A DNA stretch of 64,000 nucleotides from positions 372,001-436,000 of the forward strand of contig NZ_CP150207.1 of assembly GCF_037969765.1 (NCBI RefSeq), in the 5' to 3' direction. Position 1 is the first letter of the stretch; every line of letters starts with the position of its first letter. A model generated the notes under the pieces. The model was not told the DNA's origin and did not search any database. It worked only from the letters and a program-made list of their open reading frames with translations. Origin of the DNA: Paenibacillus sp. FSL W8-0186. GTDB taxonomy: Bacteria; Bacillota; Bacilli; Paenibacillales; Paenibacillaceae. The translations under genes and the position numbers were made by a program. Positions 8,861 to 17,486 of this stretch are shown here, piece after piece.

Positions 8861-8985
8861 CGTAACTAGAGGACATAATAACAAAATCGTTTAATATTCA
8901 GCACTTTTCTGCCGTACAGGTTGCGGGAAAGCGCTTTTTTGACTATTCTCATATTGAGAGTCGTATGTATTAAGGAGGATGGGAT

Positions 8986-9969
8986 ATGAACTATCGGCAA
9001 TTAGGAGATACAGAATTACGCGTCAGCGAGCTGAGCTTCGGAACATGGGCGATCGGCGGCAGCTGGGGGCATTCCGATGACCAGGAGGCGCTGCGCGGTC
9101 TGGCGACGGCGATGGAGCAAGGCGTTAATTTTTTTGATACAGCGGATGTGTACGGCTCAGGGCATGCGGAAGAGCTGCTGGCCAAAGCGACAAAAGGCAA
9201 AGAGGACGAAATCCATATTGCCACCAAGTTCTGCCGGGCGGGGGATATCCACGATCTGAATACGTATTCCGAGGAATCGGTTCGCGCCTACTGCGAAGGC
9301 AGCCTGAAGCGGCTGCAGCGCGAGCGCATCGACCTGTACCAGATTCACTGTCCGCCGCTTGCGGTGCTGAAGGATGGCAAGGTGTTCGAGGTGCTGGACA
9401 AGCTGAAGGCGGAAGGCAAAATCCGCCACTACGGCGTTAGCGTAGAGACGGTGGAGGAAGGATTGTTCTGTCTGAGCGTACCCGGCGTTAAAGCCCTTCA
9501 GGTCATCTTTAACATATTCCGCCAGAAGCCGGCGGAGCAATTATTTATGGAAGCCAGGGCGGCGGGAGTCGGCATTCTGGCGAGATTGCCGCTGGCGAGC
9601 GGTCTCCTGACAGGTAAATTTACAAAGGATACGAAGTTTAGCGAGGACGACCACCGGAATTTCAATGCGAACGGGGAGCAATTCAATGTAGGCGAGACAT
9701 TTGCGGGTCTGCCTTTCGCTAAAGGCGTGGAGCTGGCTTCCCAGCTGTCCTGGATTGCGGAAGGACGCGGGGATATGGCCCGGGCTTCCATGCGCTGGAT
9801 TCTCGATCACCCGGAAGTTACCTGCGTCATTCCAGGCTTCAAGAATGTCCGTCAAGTGGAGGACAACCTGGGAACGCTGCAGGTTCCGGCGTTCGGACCC
9901 GAGGAGCTGGAGCGCCTTCAAGCATTTTACCGCAGCGAGGTAGCGCAGCATATTCGCGGAGCGTATTAA
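8986..9969 (+). CDS. Aldo/keto reductase
   Basis: This 327-residue NAD(P)H-dependent oxidoreductase has a TIM-barrel fold. Visible are the N-terminal LSFGTWAIGGSWG, the GVNFFDTADVYGSGHAEELL segment carrying catalytic Asp and Tyr, the K of ATKFCRAG, the YQIHCPP strand, and a C-terminal cofactor-binding stretch (CVIPGFKNVRQVEDNLG). AAGGAGGATGGG stands before the ATG. It is monocistronic, followed by a strong terminator. The substrate is unknown; close relatives reduce sugars or other aldehydes. It lies next to the GH30 locus but has no visible regulatory link to it. Confidence 0.93.
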   Translation: MNYRQLGDTELRVSELSFGTWAIGGSWGHSDDQEALRGLATAMEQGVNFFDTADVYGSGHAEELLAKATKGKEDEIHIATKFCRAGDIHDLNTYSEESVRAYCEGSLKRLQRERIDLYQIHCPPLAVLKDGKVFEVLDKLKAEGKIRHYGVSVETVEEGLFCLSVPGVKALQVIFNIFRQKPAEQLFMEARAAGVGILARLPLASGLLTGKFTKDTKFSEDDHRNFNANGEQFNVGETFAGLPFAKGVELASQLSWIAEGRGDMARASMRWILDHPEVTCVIPGFKNVRQVEDNLGTLQVPAFGPEELERLQAFYRSEVAQHIRGAY

Positions 9970-9993
9970 TCGTCGCAATAGTGAACAACAAGA

Positions 9994-10036
9994 GCGATAC
10001 TTCTGGTTCATTCCGGACCAGGGGTATCGTTTTTTT
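9994..10036 (+). terminator. Intrinsic terminator after the aldo/keto reductase
   Basis: GCGATACTTCTGGT pairs with ACCAGGGGTATCG across a 9-base loop and is followed by seven T residues. Confidence 0.85.
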
Positions 10037-10130
10037 ATCGCGAAAAACCAAACTAGTCGTTTAGACTCAATTTAGCCTACCCGAAATTCTGTTCCTTTTC
10101 ATGCTGAATTAAACATGCTATTATCCAAAA

Positions 10131-10144
10131 TGAAATCGATTTCA
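10131..10144. promoter_or_regulatory. Perfect palindrome TGAAATCGATTTCA before the secreted GH30 gene
   Basis: The 14-bp palindrome lies 19 bases upstream of the ATG and just downstream of a possible -10 (TATTAT, 10119-10124). The identical 14-mer occurs at 24165-24178 in front of the LacI gene of the same locus. It also fits the CcpA cre consensus TGWAANCGNTNWCA, so either a LacI-family regulator or CcpA could bind. Confidence 0.65.
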
Positions 10145-10162
10145 AAGGGAGGAATTGGTAAA

Positions 10163-11683
10163 ATGTCAATCGCGGTTTTGTCGAAGAAAGTAGTCAAAAG
10201 AAGCTTATGCATGGCTTTGGCAGGTGGACTCGCATTATCTTCCCTGTTTGCATCAACGCAGGCGCATGCGGCCGGGGAAACGGTAGAGGTATGGATCTCC
10301 ACGTCCGATCCTTCGCAAGCGGATTCGGGTCTTAGCACCTCCGCCAGACTTTCACGCAAAGGAGATGTATCCTTTGGGGCCGATACGGGCAGCGTGACGT
10401 ACAGCATCCGCATCGACGAGAATGCAACCAGACAGCAAATGGACGGCTTCGGCGTATCGATTACCGACGCTTCCGCCTGGCTGCTGAATTACAAGCTGGA
10501 TTCCTCCAAGCGCGCGGAGGTCATGGAGCGATTGTTCGGCCAGACTGGCATCGGGCTGAGCCTGCTGCGCCAGCCGATCGGGGCCTCCGATTTTAACTGG
10601 GAAGCCTACACTTATGCAGATACCCCGAACGACAACAATTTGAACAATTTCTCCATCGGCAGGGACAAGCCGTACATCGTCCCGATGGTGAAGCAGGCTT
10701 TGGCCAAGAACCCGAACATCAAAGTATTCGCCTCTACGTGGAGCGCGCCGGCATGGATGAAATATTCCAATACCTTAAATGGCGGCAAGCTGAAGGGCGA
10801 GCATTACCAGACCTTCGCCGACTATTTGAAAAAATTCGTGCAGGCCTATCAGAGTGAAGGCATTCCGATTTACGCGATTACGGTTCAGAACGAGCCTATG
10901 TATGAGACGAGCGCCTATCCCTCGATGAAGATGAGCGAGCAGGATCAAGTCGGTGCGATCGGCGATTTTATCGGGCCAACCTTCCGCAATGCCGGACTGA
11001 ACACAAAGATCATTACGTTTGACCATAACTACCTGGACTGGAACTACCCGAACAAAGTGATTACCGATTTGAAAAACGGCGGAAAAGGCCACTTCGTTTC
11101 TGGAAGCGCTTTCCACCACTATGACAGCGGGGATGGCTCGCAAATGACGAGTCTTCATAATGCTCATCCGGATAAGGACATCTGGTTCACCGAAGGCGGC
11201 TTTGGCACGTGGAATGATCCGGAGAACGGCACCCATTCCGGCTTCGATAACATGGCGAACGAATTCATCAACATTACCCGCAACTGGTCCAAATCGATCA
11301 TTACGTGGAATCTTGCGCTGGATCAGCGAAGCGGCCCAACACTCCTTGCGCCGAACAACAGCAACCGCGGCATGATCACGATTCAGAATTCGGATAACCG
11401 CAACGATCGGCCGGAGAATAGCGTCACTTACAAAAAGCAGTACTATCTGCTGGGGCATTTCAGCAAATTCGTGGTTCCCGGCTCGTACCGGGTCGAATCC
11501 AATACCTATGGGGACATGAAGAACGTAGCATTCAAAAATCCGGACGGCTCCAAAGTCGTTGTCGTCTATAACCCGCAGTCCTCGAATCAGAACATTAAAA
11601 TCCAATGGGGCAAACAAGCCTTCACCTATAACATCCCGGGCAAATCCGTCATGACCTTCAAATGGCACGGTACGGTATCCTAA
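10163..11683 (+). CDS. Secreted GH30 family glycosidase (beta-1,6-glucanase/glucosylceramidase type)
   Basis: This 506-residue enzyme has a Sec signal peptide (1-36, cut near AHA-AG). Its (beta/alpha)8 barrel and side beta-sandwich are characteristic of GH30. The acid/base is E244 in VQNEP and the nucleophile E344 in DIWFTEGG. The N-terminal VEVWISTSD strand recurs in the two other GH30 proteins nearby. ATG 10163 has AAAGGGAGGA upstream; an upstream TTG at 10115 would put the operator inside the gene and is rejected. It is monocistronic, with a terminator after it. GH30 subfamilies 1 and 3 cut beta-glucosidic bonds; beta-1,6-glucan is plausible but not proven. Confidence 0.9.
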   Translation: MSIAVLSKKVVKRSLCMALAGGLALSSLFASTQAHAAGETVEVWISTSDPSQADSGLSTSARLSRKGDVSFGADTGSVTYSIRIDENATRQQMDGFGVSITDASAWLLNYKLDSSKRAEVMERLFGQTGIGLSLLRQPIGASDFNWEAYTYADTPNDNNLNNFSIGRDKPYIVPMVKQALAKNPNIKVFASTWSAPAWMKYSNTLNGGKLKGEHYQTFADYLKKFVQAYQSEGIPIYAITVQNEPMYETSAYPSMKMSEQDQVGAIGDFIGPTFRNAGLNTKIITFDHNYLDWNYPNKVITDLKNGGKGHFVSGSAFHHYDSGDGSQMTSLHNAHPDKDIWFTEGGFGTWNDPENGTHSGFDNMANEFINITRNWSKSIITWNLALDQRSGPTLLAPNNSNRGMITIQNSDNRNDRPENSVTYKKQYYLLGHFSKFVVPGSYRVESNTYGDMKNVAFKNPDGSKVVVVYNPQSSNQNIKIQWGKQAFTYNIPGKSVMTFKWHGTVS

Positions 11684-12273
11684 GATAGGATATTGATCAG
11701 AGCAGTATTAATAACTAAACCAGTCAAACCTCCGCGGCTAGTTGCGGAGGTATTTCTATTTATGAAGTTTTAACTGCATTTGTAGTCATTAATTATTGCA
11801 AATTCATAAGAGGAATCGGTTTGAATGCATTTGTGGTATTTAAAATAATCCGTTACAGAGCTCGCTAAGAAAAATTATGTTTTAAATACATGTTTTGCAG
11901 TTTTCCCCTCTAAATCAGAGCATTGCCATGAAATAGATACATGAAATGCATTAATTTTGCTAAGTAAGTCATCCAAACAAAATGAATAAGAGCCGGATAA
12001 CGATATAGTTTTGTTTACCCAAAACCCTTGATATGACTGGACTGTGACGGAAAAAGAAAGTTAGCGCGGAATTGCATAGTCCCCGTTTGAAGGCAAAAGT
12101 GAGTCGATATCGGGGATAGTTAGTTGTCAGATATAAGGGGGATGGCCTAACATGGGCAATGCAACCAAGGCACGCCGGATCCGCTGCGGCGATATATGGC
12201 CACATACACGGCGAGATATACAAGTAGAGCTGATCGCAGCTCGATAAACAAAAAGAGGGAGGGGGCCGCAACC
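11684..12273. other. Intergenic region with terminator and AT-rich repeats
   Basis: About 590 bases. A terminator stands at 11728-11760. Repeats resembling those at 8.2-8.7 kb fill 11766-11960 (AACTGCATTTGTAGT, GAATGCATTTGTGGT, ATACATGTTTTGCAG, ATACATGAAATGCAT). The rest must hold the promoter of the importer operon, but no clear -35/-10 pair was found. An in-frame upstream extension of the next gene to 12196 is rejected. Confidence 0.5.
11728..11760 (+). terminator. Intrinsic terminator after the secreted GH30 gene
   Basis: ACCTCCGC (11728-11735) pairs with GCGGAGGT (11744-11751) and is followed by ATTTCTATT. Confidence 0.75.
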
Positions 12274-13194
12274 ATGTCAGAAAAACGCAGCTTTCTTAAA
12301 GAGTTAAACAAAAATAGGACGTTGTTTCTGATGATTGCTCCTACGCTGCTGTTTTTTATTATCTTCAGCTATATTCCGATGATCGGCGTGTATTACGCGT
12401 TCACGAACTTTGACTTTGAGGGCGGATTGTTCGGAAGTGAATTCGTCGGCTTCAAAAACTTCGAGTTTCTGTATAAGTCAGGCATCCTCTGGAATCTGAC
12501 GAAGAATACGGTGCTTTACAACCTGGCGTTCCTGATCATCGGCAATATCATGCAGATCATCAGCGCGATTTTCCTGGCTCAGCTAGCCAGCAAATGGTTC
12601 AAGAAGACGGCGCAGTCATTGATGTTCCTGCCGTACTTCCTGTCCTGGGTACTAGTTGGGGCGTTCGTGTTCAACATGTTCTCCGACCTGGGGGTCGTAA
12701 ATACGCTGCTCAAACAGATCGGCCTGCAGCCGTATGATTTCTATCTGAATGCAGCGCCGTGGAAGTACATTATTGTCTTTTTTAACGTATGGAAAGGCAT
12801 CGGGTACGGAACGATCATATATTTGGCGGCCATCATGGGCATCAGCGATGAGCTGTACGAAGCGGCCAAGATCGACGGGGCGAATATTTTTCAGCAAATC
12901 AGAAGCATCACGCTGCCGCTGCTTAAGCCGACGTTCATCCTGCTGATTTTGTTCAGCCTGGGCGGCATTCTAAAGGGCCAATTCGACTTGTTCTATCAAA
13001 TTATCGGCAACAACGGCTTACTGTACGATGCGACGGATATCATTGATACGTATGTGTTCCGGTCACTCACAGTCAATTTCGATATTGGTATGGGAACGGC
13101 TGCTGGATTGTACCAATCCTTCTTTGGCTTCGTTCTGATCATGACGGTCAACTACATCATCAAGAAAACCCGCGAGGAGTACGCATTGTTCTAA
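12274..13194 (+). CDS. ABC transporter permease, LplB type
   Basis: This 306-residue integral membrane protein has six predicted helices, beginning at RTLFLMIAPTLLFFIIFSYIP. The EAA loop is EAAKIDGANIFQQIRSITLP. The start ATG 12274 follows GAGGGAGGGGG with suitable spacing. LplB, YtcP and LipO genes form a standard Paenibacillus importer set for oligosaccharides or complex glycans, with the binding-protein gene last. The second permease follows after 15 bases. The flanking GH30 genes suggest uptake of GH30 products. Confidence 0.93.
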   Translation: MSEKRSFLKELNKNRTLFLMIAPTLLFFIIFSYIPMIGVYYAFTNFDFEGGLFGSEFVGFKNFEFLYKSGILWNLTKNTVLYNLAFLIIGNIMQIISAIFLAQLASKWFKKTAQSLMFLPYFLSWVLVGAFVFNMFSDLGVVNTLLKQIGLQPYDFYLNAAPWKYIIVFFNVWKGIGYGTIIYLAAIMGISDELYEAAKIDGANIFQQIRSITLPLLKPTFILLILFSLGGILKGQFDLFYQIIGNNGLLYDATDIIDTYVFRSLTVNFDIGMGTAAGLYQSFFGFVLIMTVNYIIKKTREEYALF

Positions 13195-13209
13195 AGGAGG
13201 GGGAGCAGC

Positions 13210-14148
13210 ATGCACGTTCAAGCAGAAGAGCTGCCGATGGTTCGAAAGACGAACAAGGGCACCAAAATCAAGCCAGATAAAGCAACCATTGCATTTAATG
13301 TGATCGGATATACGCTGCTTACAGCGATTTCTATAGTCTGTCTTATTCCGTTCTGGCTCATTGTTGCCGGCTCATTTACGGATGAGATGGAGATTATTGC
13401 CGAAGGCTTCAAGCTGTTTCCAAACACGATCTCGTTCGAGGCTTATAAGTCGGTGTTCGCCACACCGGAACAAATTTACCGGGCCTATGGCGTTACCATC
13501 GGGGTTACGGTAGCAGGGTCAGTCCTCGGCCTGCTCCTGACATCAATGGCTGGATATGTTCTGTCCCGCAAGGACTTCATTTACCGCAACAGCTTGTCCT
13601 TCTTCATTTATTTCACGACGCTGTTCAGCGGGGGGCTGATTCCATGGTACATCATGATGACCAAGTATTTGGGGCTGAAGGACAGTTACTGGGCCTTGAT
13701 ATTGCCGCCTCTAGTCAGCGCTTGGAATATCATCCTGATGCGCAACTTCATGAAATCGATTCCAGATTCGGTCATCGAATCGGCGAAGATTGACGGGGCC
13801 GGAGATTTCCTGATTTACCGGAAGATTATCCTTCCGCTTTCCACACCGGGCCTGGCCACCATCGGGCTGTTCCTGGCCCTCGGTTACTGGAACGACTGGT
13901 TCAACGCCAATGTGTTTATTACGTCGGATCACAAGTATCCGCTGCAGTTTTTGCTCTATAAAATATTGTCCAGCGCCGCGGTGCTGCGCACCCAAACGGG
14001 AGCCTACCTGGCAGCCAATGTTGTTCCGCCGACCGAGACACTCAAAATGGCGGTGGCGGTCGTCGCCACGGGACCGATCATTCTGCTCTATCCATTCGTC
14101 CAGAAATACTTCGTAAAGGGCCTGACGATTGGAGCCGTCAAAGGTTAG
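13210..14148 (+). CDS. ABC transporter permease, YtcP type
   Basis: This 312-residue membrane protein pairs with the LplB-type permease. A polar N terminus of about 35 residues precedes six helices. The EAA loop reads ESAKIDGAGDFLIYRKIILP, with Ser in place of the usual Ala. The C terminus KYFVKGLTIGAVKG is typical. AAGGAGGGGGAGCAGC precedes the ATG. It belongs to the same operon as its neighbours on both sides. Confidence 0.93.
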   Translation: MHVQAEELPMVRKTNKGTKIKPDKATIAFNVIGYTLLTAISIVCLIPFWLIVAGSFTDEMEIIAEGFKLFPNTISFEAYKSVFATPEQIYRAYGVTIGVTVAGSVLGLLLTSMAGYVLSRKDFIYRNSLSFFIYFTTLFSGGLIPWYIMMTKYLGLKDSYWALILPPLVSAWNIILMRNFMKSIPDSVIESAKIDGAGDFLIYRKIILPLSTPGLATIGLFLALGYWNDWFNANVFITSDHKYPLQFLLYKILSSAAVLRTQTGAYLAANVVPPTETLKMAVAVVATGPIILLYPFVQKYFVKGLTIGAVKG

Positions 14149-14221
14149 AACCGGGGTACCGGCTAACATAGATATCAGCTTGGAGGAAATACAGATGAGG
14201 TAACCAAAAGGAGGAGTCAAC

Positions 14222-15784
14222 ATGTTAAAAACCAAGAAACGCTTGTCGCTGCTGCTGGTGTTATCGTTAATGATCACTTTGCTCGCGGCCTGCGGCGGGG
14301 GCACAGCGTCCAATTCGCCAGGAAACGAAGGTACAGAGAAAGCGGCGAATGGGGAAGGAGCGGCTGGAGAGAAGCTGGAGAAGGTCAAGCTGACCTGGTA
14401 TCTCGTCGGCGATGCGCATAAAGATCAGAGCAAAATCGTCGCCGAATGGAACAAGATGCTGGAAAGAGACCTGAATACGACAGTTGACCTCAAGTTTACG
14501 ACCTGGAACGACTGGATGACCAAGTATAACCTGCTGCTGACGTCCGGCGAGAAAATCGACATGATTTTTGCCTCCAGCTGGGCGGATTTCTACAAGCTCT
14601 CGAAGCAAGGGGCATTCCTGGATTTGAAAGACCTCTTGCCGCAGTATGCGCCGGTCACTTGGGGGAACGTCCCGAAAGAGGATTGGGACTCGGTAACGGT
14701 CAGCGGAGGAATCTATGCTGTGCCAAATACCAACCCGGAATATACGCCGCTGGGCTACGTTTACCGTGAAGATTGGCGTAAAGAATTCGGCCTCCCTGAA
14801 TTTACGGATCTGGATTCCATCGAAGCCTATTTGGATGCGGTGAAGACGCAGAAGAAGGTTATTCCGATTAACGGAGCAGCCTATGAGAATGTGAACAGCT
14901 TGTATAAATTCTGGAACGACTTCCAATTGATTGGCGGCGACGTCATTGGCGCAACGTCCTATGACAATCCGCGCGACATTCAGATTCTCCCGTACACCGA
15001 GGAGTTTGAAGCCTGGGTGAAGAGAATGAAGACATGGGAGCAAAAAGGCTACTGGAACAAAAACGCGCTTTCTTCCAACCAGGAGGCAGGCGACTTCATC
15101 AAAACCGGCCAAGGCGCGATTTACTGGCGCAACCCGTCCAGTGCAGGCGGATTTATCAATGAAGTGAAAGCGAAAAATCTGGATATGGAAATCGGCTATT
15201 TCCCATTCAGCCGCTTCCACAACTATGTCATTCCAACGCTGCCGAGCTCGAATGCCATGGCGATTCCAAAGAGCTCCGTCAACCCTGAGCGTTCTCTGAT
15301 GGTGCTGGATAAGCTGCGCAATGATCCAGAATACTTCAACCTAATGACTTATGGAATCGAAGGCACGCACTGGGCGAAGGGCGAGGACGACAAGACGATT
15401 GTCATTCCTGCGCCGGGCGTGAATTTGGATGAAACGCCGCGTTACGACATTGCCAGCTGGGGCTGGCGCTATGAGCCGAACATGAAAGGCGAGAAAGGCG
15501 GCTGGGACGGACTGGATGCGCTGAAGGAAGAATTCAAGCCGATCAGCAAGCCGGATATTTTCGGACCGATTTATCTCGATTATGCGCCTGTTAAGGCCGA
15601 GCTTGCAGCTGTGAACCAAGTGTTCGAGCAATACGGCAAACCGCTTATGCTTGGACTGACCTCGGATGTGGACGCTTCTCTGAAGACATACCGCGAGAAG
15701 CTGAAGACCGCTGGCGTCGATAAGCTGCTGGAGTATATCCAGGAGGAAGCGAACAAGTATTTTGACGAAAGAGGCATCGAGTAA
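14222..15784 (+). CDS. LipO-type substrate-binding lipoprotein (DUF3502 C-terminal region)
   Basis: This 520-residue receptor has a lipoprotein signal with lipobox LLAAC, so C24 is lipidated. A Gly/Ser/Asn/Glu-rich linker (about 25-60) follows, then a two-lobed binding domain starting at KVKLTWYLVGD. The last 70 residues or so, including YGKPLMLGL and an alternating helix pattern, match the DUF3502 region of LipO proteins. It is the third gene of the importer. An inverted-repeat terminator lies after it and before the cytoplasmic GH30 gene. The ligand is inferred to be a GH30-released oligosaccharide. Confidence 0.92.
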   Translation: MLKTKKRLSLLLVLSLMITLLAACGGGTASNSPGNEGTEKAANGEGAAGEKLEKVKLTWYLVGDAHKDQSKIVAEWNKMLERDLNTTVDLKFTTWNDWMTKYNLLLTSGEKIDMIFASSWADFYKLSKQGAFLDLKDLLPQYAPVTWGNVPKEDWDSVTVSGGIYAVPNTNPEYTPLGYVYREDWRKEFGLPEFTDLDSIEAYLDAVKTQKKVIPINGAAYENVNSLYKFWNDFQLIGGDVIGATSYDNPRDIQILPYTEEFEAWVKRMKTWEQKGYWNKNALSSNQEAGDFIKTGQGAIYWRNPSSAGGFINEVKAKNLDMEIGYFPFSRFHNYVIPTLPSSNAMAIPKSSVNPERSLMVLDKLRNDPEYFNLMTYGIEGTHWAKGEDDKTIVIPAPGVNLDETPRYDIASWGWRYEPNMKGEKGGWDGLDALKEEFKPISKPDIFGPIYLDYAPVKAELAAVNQVFEQYGKPLMLGLTSDVDASLKTYREKLKTAGVDKLLEYIQEEANKYFDERGIE

Positions 15785-15797
15785 TTGAAGGATGGAG

Positions 15798-15826
15798 GAA
15801 GCGGCGAATATTCGTCGCTTCTTTAT
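15798..15826 (+). terminator. Terminator-like hairpin between lipO-type and GH30 genes
   Basis: GAAGCGGCG and CGTCGCTTC pair around AATATT, followed by TTTATT. The short T run suggests incomplete termination, allowing read-through into the GH30 gene. Confidence 0.55.
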
Positions 15827-15910
15827 TAAACGGGAGCGGCAGTGTGAGAGTTCAGGCAGGATGAAAGGCAGGTTATAAGACAGATGTGTTAGAGAGAGGA
15901 GAACGCCACA

Positions 15911-17320
15911 ATGCATAACACGAAACTACTTTCCGATGCCGTTGAAGTATGGTGGAGCTCGGAGGTGGATCCGGGGAAATTGAAATGGTTTGAAGGGCCG
16001 CGCGACATTCCCTACAGATTGAGCCGGCAGCCGGATATCGCTTTGACGGTGCCGCAGGAGACGGAGACGACTCGTATTACGATCACGCCAAGTCATGCCG
16101 GTCAGCAGATATTGGGCATGGGCACCTCGATGGAGGATACCACGATTAGCAATCTGGCAAGGATGAGCCCCGCCCGCCGGGAGGAGGTTCTGCGGCTTTT
16201 GGTCGATGAGGAATCGGGCATCGGGCTGAACTTAATCCGGATTACACTGGGAACCTCGGATTTTACCGGACAGGCCTTTTATACGTACAACGATATGCCC
16301 GAAGGGGTAACCGATTTTGAGCAGCGGTATTTTTCTATAAAAAAAGATGTTGAGCTCGGGATCGTAGAGACTGTTCAGCAGTTGATCGCGCTGGCGCCGA
16401 AGGTTAAGATATTTGCCTCCTCCTGGAGCCCGCCAGCCTGGATGAAGACAAGCGGCAGCCTGAAGCGGGGCAGCTTGAAGGAGGGGCCGGAGTACACGGC
16501 GGCCTTGGCGAAATATTACCGGTTGGCCATTCAGGCCTACCAGGAGCACGGGATTCCGATCTATGCGATGACTCTGCAGAACGAGCCGTTGTTCGAGACG
16601 GATTATCCGAGCTGTTATATGCCGCCTGAGAGGCAGAGAGAGCTGGCCGTCGCTTTGCGGCAGGAGCTGGAACAGCATGGGCTGGAGACGAAAATATGGA
16701 TTTTCGATCATAATTTCAGCGACGCTTGGGCATACGTCACGCCTATTCTGAATGACGCAGCTGGATGCGGCGCCGTTGACGGGATTGCGCTGCATGACTA
16801 CGAAGGCTCGCCAGAGGTCATGAGCGAAATACATGCCGCTTATCCGGACAAGCCGATTTATTTAACGGAGCGCTCCTTGTGGGGATCGGCCGGTGCAGAC
16901 CGGATGGCGCAGTATTTCCGCAATTACGCCTGCAGCTACAACGCTTGGGTGACGATGCTGGACAGCAATATCAGCCCGCATCAATGGCTCGGAACGCCGG
17001 GACCTACGATGATGATCCGAGATGCGGCGGATGTAGACAACTATTGGATCATCCCGGAATATTACCTGCTGGGGCAGTACACCCGGTTCGTGAAGCCGGG
17101 GGCGTACAGGGTAGCCAGCGATTATGGCTCCAAGGAGACCGTGACGAATGTCGTCTTTCGCAATCCGGGCGGCGAGCTCGTTGCGGTGATGATTAACCAG
17201 AGCGATGCGGAGCAGGAATTCTGCGTACTTTGTGAGGGGCGCCAGTGGTTGGCCAAGCTTCCTGCAAAGACGGTGGGAACCTATCGCTGGCGGGCCGGCG
17301 CGGGGACAGTTACCGGCTAG
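15911..17320 (+). CDS. Cytoplasmic GH30 family glycosidase
   Basis: This 469-residue GH30 enzyme has no signal peptide or membrane segment. It starts directly with the VEVWWSSEVDP strand shared with its paralogues. The acid/base is E225 in LQNEP and the nucleophile E320 in IYLTERS. It differs from the two exported enzymes by having FETDYPSCYMPPE after the acid/base and a divergent substrate-side loop (LDSNISPHQW). AGAGAGGAG precedes the ATG. Placed behind the importer, it is inferred to process imported oligosaccharides inside the cell, complementing the secreted and surface-bound enzymes. Confidence 0.88.
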   Translation: MHNTKLLSDAVEVWWSSEVDPGKLKWFEGPRDIPYRLSRQPDIALTVPQETETTRITITPSHAGQQILGMGTSMEDTTISNLARMSPARREEVLRLLVDEESGIGLNLIRITLGTSDFTGQAFYTYNDMPEGVTDFEQRYFSIKKDVELGIVETVQQLIALAPKVKIFASSWSPPAWMKTSGSLKRGSLKEGPEYTAALAKYYRLAIQAYQEHGIPIYAMTLQNEPLFETDYPSCYMPPERQRELAVALRQELEQHGLETKIWIFDHNFSDAWAYVTPILNDAAGCGAVDGIALHDYEGSPEVMSEIHAAYPDKPIYLTERSLWGSAGADRMAQYFRNYACSYNAWVTMLDSNISPHQWLGTPGPTMMIRDAADVDNYWIIPEYYLLGQYTRFVKPGAYRVASDYGSKETVTNVVFRNPGGELVAVMINQSDAEQEFCVLCEGRQWLAKLPAKTVGTYRWRAGAGTVTG

Positions 17321-17344
17321 GCTTGAATGCGAATGAAGAGTTAG

Positions 17345-17364
17345 GGGGCGGCTTCTGCCGCCCC
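17345..17364. terminator. GC-rich hairpin without T run
   Basis: GGGGCGGC-TTCT-GCCGCCCC is a perfect 8-bp stem with a tetraloop. With no following T run it is more likely an mRNA-stabilising or processing element than a terminator. Confidence 0.45.
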
Positions 17365-17448
17365 GGACCTGACGCCTGTGCCAGCAATGCTGCTAAGCGC
17401 TGGACAGGGTCCATAAATGAGCTAAGGCAGCCAAGGGATTGCCAAAAA

Positions 17449-17462
17449 TGTAAGCGTTATTA
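17449..17462. promoter_or_regulatory. CcpA cre-like site before the large GH30 gene
   Basis: TGTAAGCGTTATTA matches TGWAANCGNTNWCA at all but the C in position 13. It lies 24 bases before the start codon, a position suited to catabolite repression. Confidence 0.45.
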
Positions 17463-17486
17463 TTTTGAGGGGAGCTGAGAATACGC

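Larger units (their letters stand above)
7929..8985. other. Repeat-rich intergenic region without a supported gene
   Basis: About 1 kb between the ROK and aldo/keto reductase genes. From 8010 it holds a 36-bp tandem repeat. From about 8182 to 8660 it holds AT-rich, loosely periodic units. At 8815-8860 there is an orphan hairpin with a T run. Just before the reductase there is an AAAGCGCTTT palindrome (8928-8937) resembling part of a CcpA cre site. Short open frames here contain only translated repeat units and look non-coding. Confidence 0.6.

Noticed and set aside
10775..11668. Minus-strand 297-residue frame opposite the secreted GH30 gene
   Set aside because: Antisense shadow; no family motif, and the plus-strand gene is certain.
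12196..12273. N-terminal extension of the LplB-type permease
   Set aside because: The extension is polar, unlike the family, and lies before the strong ribosome site at 12254-12264.
14267..15220. Minus-strand 317-residue frame opposite the LipO-type gene
   Set aside because: Antisense shadow of a well-supported lipoprotein gene.
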